Below, piece by piece: positions 48,054 through 55,349 of a stretch of DNA of 64,000 nt. The stretch lies in contig JBMNNF010000002.1 of NCBI GenBank assembly GCA_050953825.1, positions 19,902-83,901 on the forward strand, written 5' to 3'. The DNA is from DUQW01 sp050953825 (lineage in GTDB: Bacteria > Bacillota_I > Bacilli_A > Acholeplasmatales > Acholeplasmataceae). The translations under genes were made by a program, and so were the position numbers. The notes under the pieces were generated by a model. That model made no database searches and was not told the DNA's origin. It was given only the letters and a program-made list of their open reading frames with translations. Each line of letters begins with the position of its first letter. Position 1 is the stretch's first letter.

Positions 48054-49421
48054 CTATTTTTCTTCTTTTTTGGCTAATCTTTTTTCTCTTCTAGCCTGTC
48101 TTTTTTCTTGACTAATTGTTTTTCTTTCTTGCCACACTTCTTTGCCCACAAATAGGTAGTCTAGTAGTTTAAATAATAGGTTTAATAAAATACCAATTAC
48201 AGCCGCTAGAGCCATTGTTTCTAATTTAATAACATCAGTAAAGGCAATAACCATTCCACCTAATCCAACAACTAACATAATAGAAATGATAATAATGTTT
48301 CTTGTATCGGTTAGATCAACTTTATCTTCAACAATAACTTTTAAGCCGTTAGCTGAAATCATACCAAATAATACTAGTGACATACCACCTAATACTGGAG
48401 TCGGAATACTTCGAATGAAGACATTGATTGGAGAAATAAATGCTAATAATATGGCAATTACTGCTGCCAAACCAGTAACCCAAACCGATCCAACTTTAGT
48501 CATTGCTACTACTCCAGTATTTTCACCATAACTAGTATTAGCTGGAGCTCCCATAGCGCCGGCAACTAAAGTTGCAACACCATCTCCAGCAAGGGTTCTA
48601 GCTAGTCCTGGTTCTTCTAAAAAGTCACGATCCATAATTGATCCTAGCACTTGATGGTCTCCAATATGCTCCATAATTGTTACAAAAGCTAATGGAGCAA
48701 ATATTGCTAGAGCACTAAAATCTGGTTTATAAGTCCCAATAAATTGAAAATTTGGAACTGATAAAAATTGAATCCCTTTAAATAAATCGTAATCAACAAT
48801 CCCTACAGCTAGTGAGGCAATATAACCAGCACCGATTCCAAATAAAAACGGAATAATTTTTGAAAATCCTTTGGCTTTAACGGCAACAATGACAATTGTT
48901 AAAAAGGTTATTACTGCCACTAAATAATATTTCCAATCCGCTGCTCCATTTGCTGCATCTCCACCAAGATACATAATTTGACCAACTGCTACTGGGGCTA
49001 AACTTAATCCAATTACGATAATCATTGGTCCAACAATCACTGAAGGTAATAGCCATTTTAACCATTTAACACCAAAGAAATGGATAACTAAGGCAACTAT
49101 ACAGTAAATAATACCAACAATAATGATTCCGGTTAATGCGCCATTAAAATTGTTCCCACTAATTTTAAATGAGGTTATAATAGCAGCAATATAGGCAAAT
49201 GAAGAACCTAAAAACATTGGCACTTTAGCTTTAGTCAAAGCAATATATATTAAAGTTCCAACTCCCGCTCCTATTAGCGCAACACCAACATCTAACCCTG
49301 TTAGAATTGGAACTAGTACTGTTGCTCCAAACATCGCAAATACGTGCTGTAAACTAAGTAATATCCAACGATACCATTTTGGTCTTTCCCAAACGTCTAA
49401 TACTAATCTTTTACTTTCCAT
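48054..49421 (-). CDS. Uracil/xanthine permease, NCS2 (UraA type)
   Basis: A 455-residue transporter with about 14 membrane segments. Family signatures are WILLSLQHVFAMFGATVLVP (near residue 20) and the AFVTIMEHIGDHQVLG segment (near residue 245), with GAPANTSYGENTGVVA. It imports uracil or a related base with protons. A charged C-terminal tail (QERKTISQEKRQARREKR) follows the last helix. It lies 67 bp after the guanine-type permease and behind a terminator. Confidence 0.9.
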   Translation of the reverse strand: MESKRLVLDVWERPKWYRWILLSLQHVFAMFGATVLVPILTGLDVGVALIGAGVGTLIYIALTKAKVPMFLGSSFAYIAAIITSFKISGNNFNGALTGIIIVGIIYCIVALVIHFFGVKWLKWLLPSVIVGPMIIVIGLSLAPVAVGQIMYLGGDAANGAADWKYYLVAVITFLTIVIVAVKAKGFSKIIPFLFGIGAGYIASLAVGIVDYDLFKGIQFLSVPNFQFIGTYKPDFSALAIFAPLAFVTIMEHIGDHQVLGSIMDRDFLEEPGLARTLAGDGVATLVAGAMGAPANTSYGENTGVVAMTKVGSVWVTGLAAVIAILLAFISPINVFIRSIPTPVLGGMSLVLFGMISANGLKVIVEDKVDLTDTRNIIIISIMLVVGLGGMVIAFTDVIKLETMALAAVIGILLNLLFKLLDYLFVGKEVWQERKTISQEKRQARREKRLAKKEEK

Positions 49422-49460
49422 TTTGTTTTTCTCCTTTTTTCTATTAAATTTATTTAAAAA

Positions 49461-49484
49461 AATAACCCCTGAGGGTTATTTCTA
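49461..49484 (-). terminator. Terminator between the two nucleobase permease genes
   Basis: The stem AATAACCC / GGGTTATT with a TCAG loop is followed on the minus strand by a T-run. It ends the riboswitch-controlled transcript or lowers expression of the uracil permease gene downstream. Confidence 0.75.
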
Positions 49485-49488
49485 AATT

Positions 49489-50937
49489 CTAAAATATAGC
49501 CTGCAAAGCGAAGTAAATGACAAAGAAAGCAGCTAACCCGTAGGCCACCGGGTGTACCTCTTTAAATCTTTTTTGAGCCATCATAGTTATAACATAGAAG
49601 ATAAATCCAAATGCGATACCATTAGCAATTGAATATGATAGCACCATAATAATAATTGTCATAAATGCATAAATTGCAACTTCCGCTTTATCCCATTCAA
49701 TATTCTTAAGTTGAGTTGCCATTAGAACTCCAACTAAGACTAACGCCATACCAGTTACCGCTGGATGACTAAAGATTTGGAAAATTGGGAATAATAATAT
49801 TGATACTAAAAATAGTACTCCGGTAACTACTGATGCAAATCCTGATCTTGCGCCTGCAGCAATACCTGCACTTGATTCAACATAAGTTGTTGTAACAGGT
49901 GTTCCTAACATATTACCAACAACAGTTGCTGTTGCATCAACTATCATACCTTTATCAGCACCTTCAATAGTACCATCTTCTCTAATTAAACCAGCTGGAC
50001 CTGCAGTTGCTAAAAATGTTCCCATTGTATCGAACATATCAACAAAGGCAAATGTTAAAATAACCATGATTATTTTAGGAGTCCAGAAATTTTTAGAAGC
50101 AAATCCTTTAACAAATCCCGATGCTGTTTCTGCAATACCGCCTAAACCAGTATAATTAAACTCTGCTGTAGAGATTAGTGGAAAGTTTGGTGTTGCTCCT
50201 GGTACATTATTGAAAAAATCAGTACCAATCATAAATTCATTATTCTTGAAGATTTCTCCAAAAATTACACCAACCACTGCAGTAACTAAAATCGAAACGA
50301 TTAACGTGTATCTAAATCCCCTAGCATGTAAAACTAGTGCAATGATAATGCCAAGTAAAGCTAACCATACCATTGGACTAGTAAAGTCAGTTAACCCTGT
50401 TAATTTGGCATTTGTATCAAAAACGATAATCCCCATATTTCTTAATCCAATATAGGCAATAAAGAATCCGATACCAGCACCAATTGCTAATCTTAGATTT
50501 TTAGGAACAGCTTCCATAATTTTAGTTCTTACTTTGGTAACCGATAAAATTAAGAAAAGTATTCCTCCTAAAATCCCTGCTGCGAGTGCTTCTTGCCAAC
50601 TATAACCCATGACTGGTCCAACAACAGTAAATGCGAAAAAGGCATTTGTTCCCATTCCTGGGGCTAAGCCCATTGGCAACTTAGCGAACGCACCCATTGC
50701 GATTGTAGACAAACCAGCAATTAATGCTGTTGCTAGAAATACCCCACCAAATGGCATTCCTGTTGTCGATAACATACCTGGATTTACAGCGAGTATATAA
50801 CACATCGCCAAAAATGTTACTAATCCCCCGATTATCTCCCTGCGCCAATTAGACCCGCGCTCCGAAATTTTGAAGAACTTATCTACTTTCATTAAAAACG
50901 TAGGTTGTTCTTCGTGTGTTAATTTTTTCTCTTCCAT
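49489..50937 (-). CDS. Guanine/hypoxanthine permease, NCS2 (AzgA/PbuG type)
   Basis: A 482-residue transporter of the AzgA-like branch: TFLAMCYILAVNPGMLSTTG near the N-terminus, GLAPGMGTNAFFAFTVV, and FAFVDMFDTMGTFLATAG. About 12-14 membrane segments. Imports hypoxanthine, guanine or adenine. The upstream purine riboswitch on the same strand fits this substrate. AGGGAGG lies before the ATG. Confidence 0.9.
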   Translation of the reverse strand: MEEKKLTHEEQPTFLMKVDKFFKISERGSNWRREIIGGLVTFLAMCYILAVNPGMLSTTGMPFGGVFLATALIAGLSTIAMGAFAKLPMGLAPGMGTNAFFAFTVVGPVMGYSWQEALAAGILGGILFLILSVTKVRTKIMEAVPKNLRLAIGAGIGFFIAYIGLRNMGIIVFDTNAKLTGLTDFTSPMVWLALLGIIIALVLHARGFRYTLIVSILVTAVVGVIFGEIFKNNEFMIGTDFFNNVPGATPNFPLISTAEFNYTGLGGIAETASGFVKGFASKNFWTPKIIMVILTFAFVDMFDTMGTFLATAGPAGLIREDGTIEGADKGMIVDATATVVGNMLGTPVTTTYVESSAGIAAGARSGFASVVTGVLFLVSILLFPIFQIFSHPAVTGMALVLVGVLMATQLKNIEWDKAEVAIYAFMTIIIMVLSYSIANGIAFGFIFYVITMMAQKRFKEVHPVAYGLAAFFVIYFALQAIF

Positions 50938-50984
50938 CTATATCCTCCCTATGGATTTTAGTATTCAATATCGTGATGGTAAAA

Positions 50985-51008
50985 ATAAAAGCCACTACTA
51001 CTAGTGGC
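50985..51008 (-). terminator. Riboswitch expression-platform terminator
   Basis: On the minus strand GCCACTA-GTAG-TAGTGGC is followed by TTTTATTTTT. It is placed downstream of the purine aptamer and before the permease gene, so ligand binding should favour termination. Confidence 0.85.
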
Positions 51009-51045
51009 TGTGATGATTGCATAGAGAAAAACGCAATTCATCTTT

Positions 51046-51110
51046 TCGTAGTCGTGATTTTCACGGAATCACGGTAGAAACTTGGCCGCCACATTCAGCC
51101 GATTATACGA
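51046..51110 (-). ncRNA. Purine riboswitch aptamer, guanine class
   Basis: Read on the minus strand: P1 arms TCGTA / TACGA, the conserved TATAATC, P2 GGCTG / CGGCC with loop AATGTGG, the core AAGTTTCTACC, P3 GTGATT / AATCAC with loop CCGTGAA, and GACTAC. The base at the specificity position (C in GAC) marks guanine/hypoxanthine rather than adenine binding. The loops keep most conserved bases for the L2-L3 kissing contact. Confidence 0.92.
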
Positions 51111-51129
51111 TTGATTGAATACACCTCTA

Positions 51130-51158
51130 ATTTTAACAGATATTTACAGTTGAGTAAA
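51130..51158 (-). promoter_or_regulatory. Promoter of the riboswitch-permease transcript
   Basis: On the minus strand TTTACT (51158-51153) and TAAAAT (51135-51130) have 17-bp spacing, about 20 bp before the aptamer. It lies inside the 497-bp repeat, so a copy also occurs at 53614-53642 pointing into the insertion sequence. Confidence 0.55.
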
Positions 51159-51180
51159 TAGAAAACATAAACTTTAGAAA

Positions 51181-51220
51181 TGTAAACGATTTCACATTTT
51201 CTACTTATATTTTTTATAAA
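51181..51220 (+). promoter_or_regulatory. cre box and candidate promoter of the GH13 gene, left copy
   Basis: TGTAAACGATTTCA at 51181-51194 matches the cre consensus at 14/14. It overlaps TTCACA (51191-51196), which with TATAAA at 51215-51220 makes a promoter at 18-bp spacing. CcpA binding would block RNA polymerase. A copy lies at 53665-53704. A TATAAT at 51257-51262 is a second possible -10. Confidence 0.65.
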
Positions 51221-51284
51221 TTTCCAAATTATGATACTTTTTTGACTTTAATATCATATAATGAAGTTAAGAGGTGGTGTTATC

Positions 51285-51653
51285 GTGAAATTATGGCAAA
51301 AAGGAATCGTTTATCAAATTTATCCAAGAAGTTTCAAAGACTCTAACGGAGATGGTATTGGTGATATTCCAGGAATAATTTCGGAACTGGATTATTTAAA
51401 ATTTTTAGGCATTGATATTATTTGGTTATCACCTGTTTATTTATCGCCGAATAATGATTTTGGTTACGACGTTGCAGATTATTACCAAATAAATCCTGAG
51501 TTCGGAACTATGCATGATATGGATTTATTAATTAGAAGGGCTAACCAACTTGGAATTAAAATTATTATGGATTTAGTAATTAACCACACTTCTACTGAAC
51601 ACTGGTGGTTTAACCCGTCTTTTGTAAATACGCAAGAAATATTTTTTAATTAA
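51285..51653 (+). pseudogene. 5' fragment of the GH13 gene, cut by the insertion sequence
   Basis: The first 109 codons equal the N-terminus of the intact GH13 enzyme at 53769 (WQKGIVYQIYPRSFKDS through INHTSTEHWWF). The frame then runs 13 codons into the insertion sequence and stops. The GTG start at 51285 follows GAGGTGG at 51271-51277; the upstream ATG at 51261 lies inside a TATAATG box. All catalytic residues are missing. Confidence 0.9.
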
Positions 51654-51676
51654 TTTTATTCTAATTTCTACTTTGG

Positions 51677-51698
51677 GGCTTTATAAAGCCTTTTTTAT
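51677..51698 (+). terminator. Terminator at the left end of the insertion sequence
   Basis: GGCTTTATAAAGCC, a perfect palindrome, is followed by TTTTTT. It lies upstream of the transposase promoter and should stop transcription entering from the host GH13 promoter. Confidence 0.7.
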
Positions 51699-51733
51699 TT
51701 GTCAAATGTAAAATTTTATTTTTATCATTTCCC

Positions 51734-51762
51734 TTGCGTATTATTGCGAATTATGATATAAT
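51734..51762 (+). promoter_or_regulatory. Transposase promoter
   Basis: TTGCGT at 51734-51739 and TATAAT at 51757-51762 are 17 bp apart, with an extended -10 (TGA before TATAAT). Confidence 0.7.
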
Positions 51763-51801
51763 ATAAATATAGAAGTAATTTGATAACAAAGAGGTGGAAA
51801 G

Positions 51802-53508
51802 ATGGCTTTATATCTAAAAAAGACCCCTCAATATGGAAGGGTATATTTATCAATTGTTGACTCTGTTTATGATCCGAAAATTAAAAATGTTAGACAAAAA
51901 ACATTTAAATCTTTAGGATATCTAGATAATTTAGAAAAAGAATATGTTGATCCAATTGGATATTTTCAAAATTGGATTAAAGAGGAAAATGAAAGAAGGA
52001 AAAATTCAGTTTTAGATCCGATACCTACAGATAAAAAGAAATTAATTCATCTTGGATATTTTCCTTTAAAAAGGTTATATAATGAGTTACAACTTAAAGA
52101 ATTGGTTGACGCAACCATTTATATGTCTAGGAAAAACGCTAGATATTCTTTATCTAACGTTTTTGAATTATTAGTATATTCGCGTGCATTAAATCCTAAT
52201 TCTAAACTTGAATCGTATGAATCGATGTATAATTCACTTTATCACAATTATGATTTTTCTAAAGCTCAAATGTATGACGCGATTGAAGCATTGGGGAGTA
52301 ATAATGCCGATACAGCCATCTTTGAATACATAAGAAGTGAGTATGGTAAAAGATATAGGACCAATACAAAGAAAGTGTATTTTGACTGTACAAACTTCTT
52401 CTTTGAAATAGATAAGCCACATGATTATATGCAAAAAGGACCATGCAAGTCAAATACTAATTCACCGATCATTGGACTAGCTTTATTATTAGATGAAGAT
52501 AAAATTCCAATTGATTATAAAATATATCCAGGAAACGAATCAGAATATCCTTTCTATAATGAAGTAATTGGCCAAATGAAAGAAAAGCACAACATTAAAG
52601 GTAAAGTAATTAGAATAGCAGATAAAGGTTTAAACTCAAGTGAAAACATAGCTAAAACTTATTTAGATGGAGATGGTTATATTTTCTCAGAAACCGTTCG
52701 TGGAGCGAAAAAGGAAATAAAAGATTGGATTATTGACCCTAAAGGATATGAAGAAATATTGGATAAAGAAGGAAACTTAATGGCTAAATATAAATCTAGA
52801 GTCGACTATTTTGATACTCTAACAGTCACTAATAAAGACGGTAAAAAAGTAAAAGTTGAAATCCCACAACTTCAGATAGCTTATTGGTCAAGAGACTACG
52901 CTCAAAAGACTAAATATGAGCGAGATGTCGCCCTAACAAAATTAGAAAAGAAGGTAGAGACTCCTTCCGGATATAAAAGAGAATTATTTGGTCATACTTC
53001 TAAATTTATAAAAGAGATATCATATGATAAAGATGGCCAAGAGTTAAAAGTTGATACCGAACGGTTTATTGACTATGAAAAAGTAGATATTGATAGTGAA
53101 CTAGATGGATTTAACTTATTCGTAACAAGTGAAATAAAGGCACCACCACTTGAAGTGGTAGATGCCTACAAAGCTTTATGGCAAATTGAAGATTCTTTCA
53201 GAGTCTTAAAAACAACCTTAGAGACAAGACCCGTATATCACTCTAAAATGGAATCAATTAGAGGACACTTTTTAATTTGTATGGTAACATTATTTTTATT
53301 AAGAGTAATTGAAGTTAAAAAATTAAAAAAGAAAATATCACTAACATCACTAGTCAACTCTTTAAGAAAATATCAAGCTGTAAAAATCTCCAACAACAAA
53401 TATTTATTACTTTATATCGATGAAAATTTAACGTTAATTAGTCAATATTATGGTATAAAATTAAACCAATTTACTAAAAATAACGAAGAGATAAAAAAAT
53501 TATTTTAA
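51802..53508 (+). CDS. IS1634-family transposase
   Basis: A 568-residue DDE transposase. Acidic residues fit Asp195 (VYFDCTNFFFEID), Asp274 (RIADKGLNSSE) and Glu463 (LWQIEDSFRVLK, the YREK-like signature of the IS4/IS1634 group). GAGGTGG precedes the ATG. The frame is intact, so the element may still be mobile. A hairpin with GGCAC / GTGCC arms at about 53535-53575 ends its transcript. Confidence 0.9.
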   Translation: MALYLKKTPQYGRVYLSIVDSVYDPKIKNVRQKTFKSLGYLDNLEKEYVDPIGYFQNWIKEENERRKNSVLDPIPTDKKKLIHLGYFPLKRLYNELQLKELVDATIYMSRKNARYSLSNVFELLVYSRALNPNSKLESYESMYNSLYHNYDFSKAQMYDAIEALGSNNADTAIFEYIRSEYGKRYRTNTKKVYFDCTNFFFEIDKPHDYMQKGPCKSNTNSPIIGLALLLDEDKIPIDYKIYPGNESEYPFYNEVIGQMKEKHNIKGKVIRIADKGLNSSENIAKTYLDGDGYIFSETVRGAKKEIKDWIIDPKGYEEILDKEGNLMAKYKSRVDYFDTLTVTNKDGKKVKVEIPQLQIAYWSRDYAQKTKYERDVALTKLEKKVETPSGYKRELFGHTSKFIKEISYDKDGQELKVDTERFIDYEKVDIDSELDGFNLFVTSEIKAPPLEVVDAYKALWQIEDSFRVLKTTLETRPVYHSKMESIRGHFLICMVTLFLLRVIEVKKLKKKISLTSLVNSLRKYQAVKISNNKYLLLYIDENLTLISQYYGIKLNQFTKNNEEIKKLF

Positions 53509-53534
53509 CAACTTTTAATTCGCAAGAAGATGAA

Positions 53535-53575
53535 AAGGCACCTCTGGGCTTAGTAAAGCTTAAAAGTGCCTTTAT
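53535..53575 (+). terminator. Terminator after the transposase
   Basis: AAAGGCAC and GTGCCTTT arms around a partly paired loop, followed by a T-rich run. Confidence 0.65.
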
Positions 53576-53600
53576 TATTAAAATATTTACAAAAGTCAGG

Positions 53601-54097
53601 GAATACACCTCTAATTTTAACAGATATTTACAGTTGAGTAAATAGAAAACATAAACTTTAGAAATGTAAACGATTTCACATTTTCTACTTATATTTTTTA
53701 TAAATTTCCAAATTATGATACTTTTTTGACTTTAATATCATATAATGAAGTTAAGAGGTGGTGTTATCGTGAAATTATGGCAAAAAGGAATCGTTTATCA
53801 AATTTATCCAAGAAGTTTCAAAGACTCTAACGGAGATGGTATTGGTGATATTCCAGGAATAATTTCGGAACTGGATTATTTAAAATTTTTAGGCATTGAT
53901 ATTATTTGGTTATCACCTGTTTATTTATCGCCGAATAATGATTTTGGTTACGACGTTGCAGATTATTACCAAATAAATCCTGAGTTCGGAACTATGCATG
54001 ATATGGATTTATTAATTAGAAGGGCTAACCAACTTGGAATTAAAATTATTATGGATTTAGTAATTAACCACACTTCTACTGAACACTGGTGGTTTAA
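53601..54097. repeat. 497-bp direct repeat, right copy (target duplication)
   Basis: Matches 51117-51613 base for base where checked, and begins directly at the right end of the insertion sequence. It brings a full cre/promoter and start region to the GH13 gene downstream, so the gene stays expressible. Confidence 0.9.
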
Positions 54098-55349
54098 AGA
54101 AGCTAAAAAAGGCAAAGATAATCCTTACCGCGATTATTATCATTGGCGTGATAAAAAGAATAATTGGAGTGGTTTTTTTGGTGGAACAACTTGGGAAAAA
54201 GTAGGCGATCAATATTATCTTCACCTTTTTGATAAGACTCAAGCTGACCTCAATTTATCAAATCCTAAAGTTATACAAGAGATTAAAGACATCATGACTT
54301 TTTGGCTAGATAAAGGGATTTATGGATTTAGGTGCGATGTAATTAATATTATTTACAAAAACTCACTAAAAAATGGTCAAAGACGATTAGTATTAACTGG
54401 TTTAGAACATTATCATTCAACAAAAAGAAATCATGAAATCTTACAAGAATTAAGAAGAGATGTTTTAGATAATTACGATCCTTTTACTGTTGGTGAAACA
54501 GTTTTAGTCACACCACAACAAGCGTATGATTTAATGGATCCTGAAAGAAAAGAATTAGATTTAGTTATCGCTTTCGAACACATGGATGTTGACCATATCA
54601 ATAATAAATGGTTCAAAGTTAAATACAAACCTCAAAAAATGATGGAAGCTTTAACTAAATGGCAAGAAGCTCTTCCATGGAATTGTCTATATTTTGAAAA
54701 TCATGATCAACCACGAAGCGTTTCAAGATTTGGTTCTGAAACTTCTTATCGAGAAGAAAGCGCTAAAATGCTCGCAACCATTTTACTAACATTAAGAGGA
54801 ACTCCTTTTATTTATCAAGGTCAAGAAATTGGAATGACCAATGGTCATTTTAAATCACTTGATGAAATTATGGATACTGAAACCCATAATATCAATAAGA
54901 TTGGAAAAAAATTATTAATTCCTAGACCAATATTAAGAAAAATGTTATTCAGAACGACTCGTGATAATGCTAGAACCCCAATGCAATGGGATGATTCAAC
55001 CGGATTTACTACTGGTCAACCTTGGTTAAAAGAAAATGATAATAAATCTTATATTAATGTTGAACTTGCCAGTGAAGATCCCAATTCAATTTTACATTTC
55101 TACAAACGATTAATTGAGTTTAGAAAAGCCACTCCTGCGTTAATCAAAGGTGATTTTAAAGTCATTAGTATGACAAAAGATATTTATATTTATGAAAGAT
55201 CATATAAAGATAAAACATTTAGAATTATCGCTAATATGTCTGGTAAAGAGAAAAAATTTCAAGTTTATAAAAAACCTGTTTTTTCAAATTATCTTACTTT
55301 CTTAGGTTACAGCTTAAGACCATATGAAGCGTTAATTATTGAGGTATAA
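53769..55349 (+). CDS. GH13 alpha-glucosidase (oligo-1,6-glucosidase type)
   Basis: A 526-residue cytoplasmic enzyme. Catalytic residues are Asp190 (GFRCDVIN), Glu243 (VGET) and Asp313 (ENHDQPR), with substrate-site QADLNLSNPKV and the N-terminal YQIYPRSFKDSNGDGIGDIPG. It matches the GH13_31 group that hydrolyses isomaltose or short alpha-glucans. Start GTG at 53769 follows GAGGTGG. It ends directly before the GH3 gene (TAA then ATG), followed by a GPH symporter. Part of its 5' region is the right copy of the target duplication. Confidence 0.9.
   Translation: MKLWQKGIVYQIYPRSFKDSNGDGIGDIPGIISELDYLKFLGIDIIWLSPVYLSPNNDFGYDVADYYQINPEFGTMHDMDLLIRRANQLGIKIIMDLVINHTSTEHWWFKEAKKGKDNPYRDYYHWRDKKNNWSGFFGGTTWEKVGDQYYLHLFDKTQADLNLSNPKVIQEIKDIMTFWLDKGIYGFRCDVINIIYKNSLKNGQRRLVLTGLEHYHSTKRNHEILQELRRDVLDNYDPFTVGETVLVTPQQAYDLMDPERKELDLVIAFEHMDVDHINNKWFKVKYKPQKMMEALTKWQEALPWNCLYFENHDQPRSVSRFGSETSYREESAKMLATILLTLRGTPFIYQGQEIGMTNGHFKSLDEIMDTETHNINKIGKKLLIPRPILRKMLFRTTRDNARTPMQWDDSTGFTTGQPWLKENDNKSYINVELASEDPNSILHFYKRLIEFRKATPALIKGDFKVISMTKDIYIYERSYKDKTFRIIANMSGKEKKFQVYKKPVFSNYLTFLGYSLRPYEALIIEV

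Larger units (their letters stand above)
51117..51613. repeat. 497-bp direct repeat, left copy (target duplication)
   Basis: Identical, as far as I checked by eye, to 53601-54097 (offset 2,484). It holds the permease promoter, a perfect cre box, the GH13 promoter and the first 109 codons of the GH13 gene. It abuts the left end of the insertion sequence exactly. Confidence 0.9.
51614..53600 (+). mobile_element. IS1634-family insertion sequence
   Basis: A 1,987-bp element with imperfect terminal inverted repeats. The left end is CCCGTCTTTTGTAAATA and the right end (reverse complement) is CCTGACTTTTGTAAATA, matching at 15 of 17 bases. It encodes one transposase and has an inward-read-through terminator at the left end and one after the transposase. 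It is bordered on both sides by exact 497-bp direct repeats, far longer than usual. Long, variable target duplications are reported for IS1634 of Mycoplasma mycoides. Confidence 0.9.

Noticed and set aside
51285..51653. Short GH13 ORF as an independent small enzyme
   Set aside because: It is identical to the N-terminus of the intact gene and runs into the insertion sequence; no catalytic residue is present.
51117..54097. Tandem duplication by recombination between two insertion sequences
   Set aside because: Only one element is present and the repeats abut its inverted-repeat ends exactly, which fits target duplication better.
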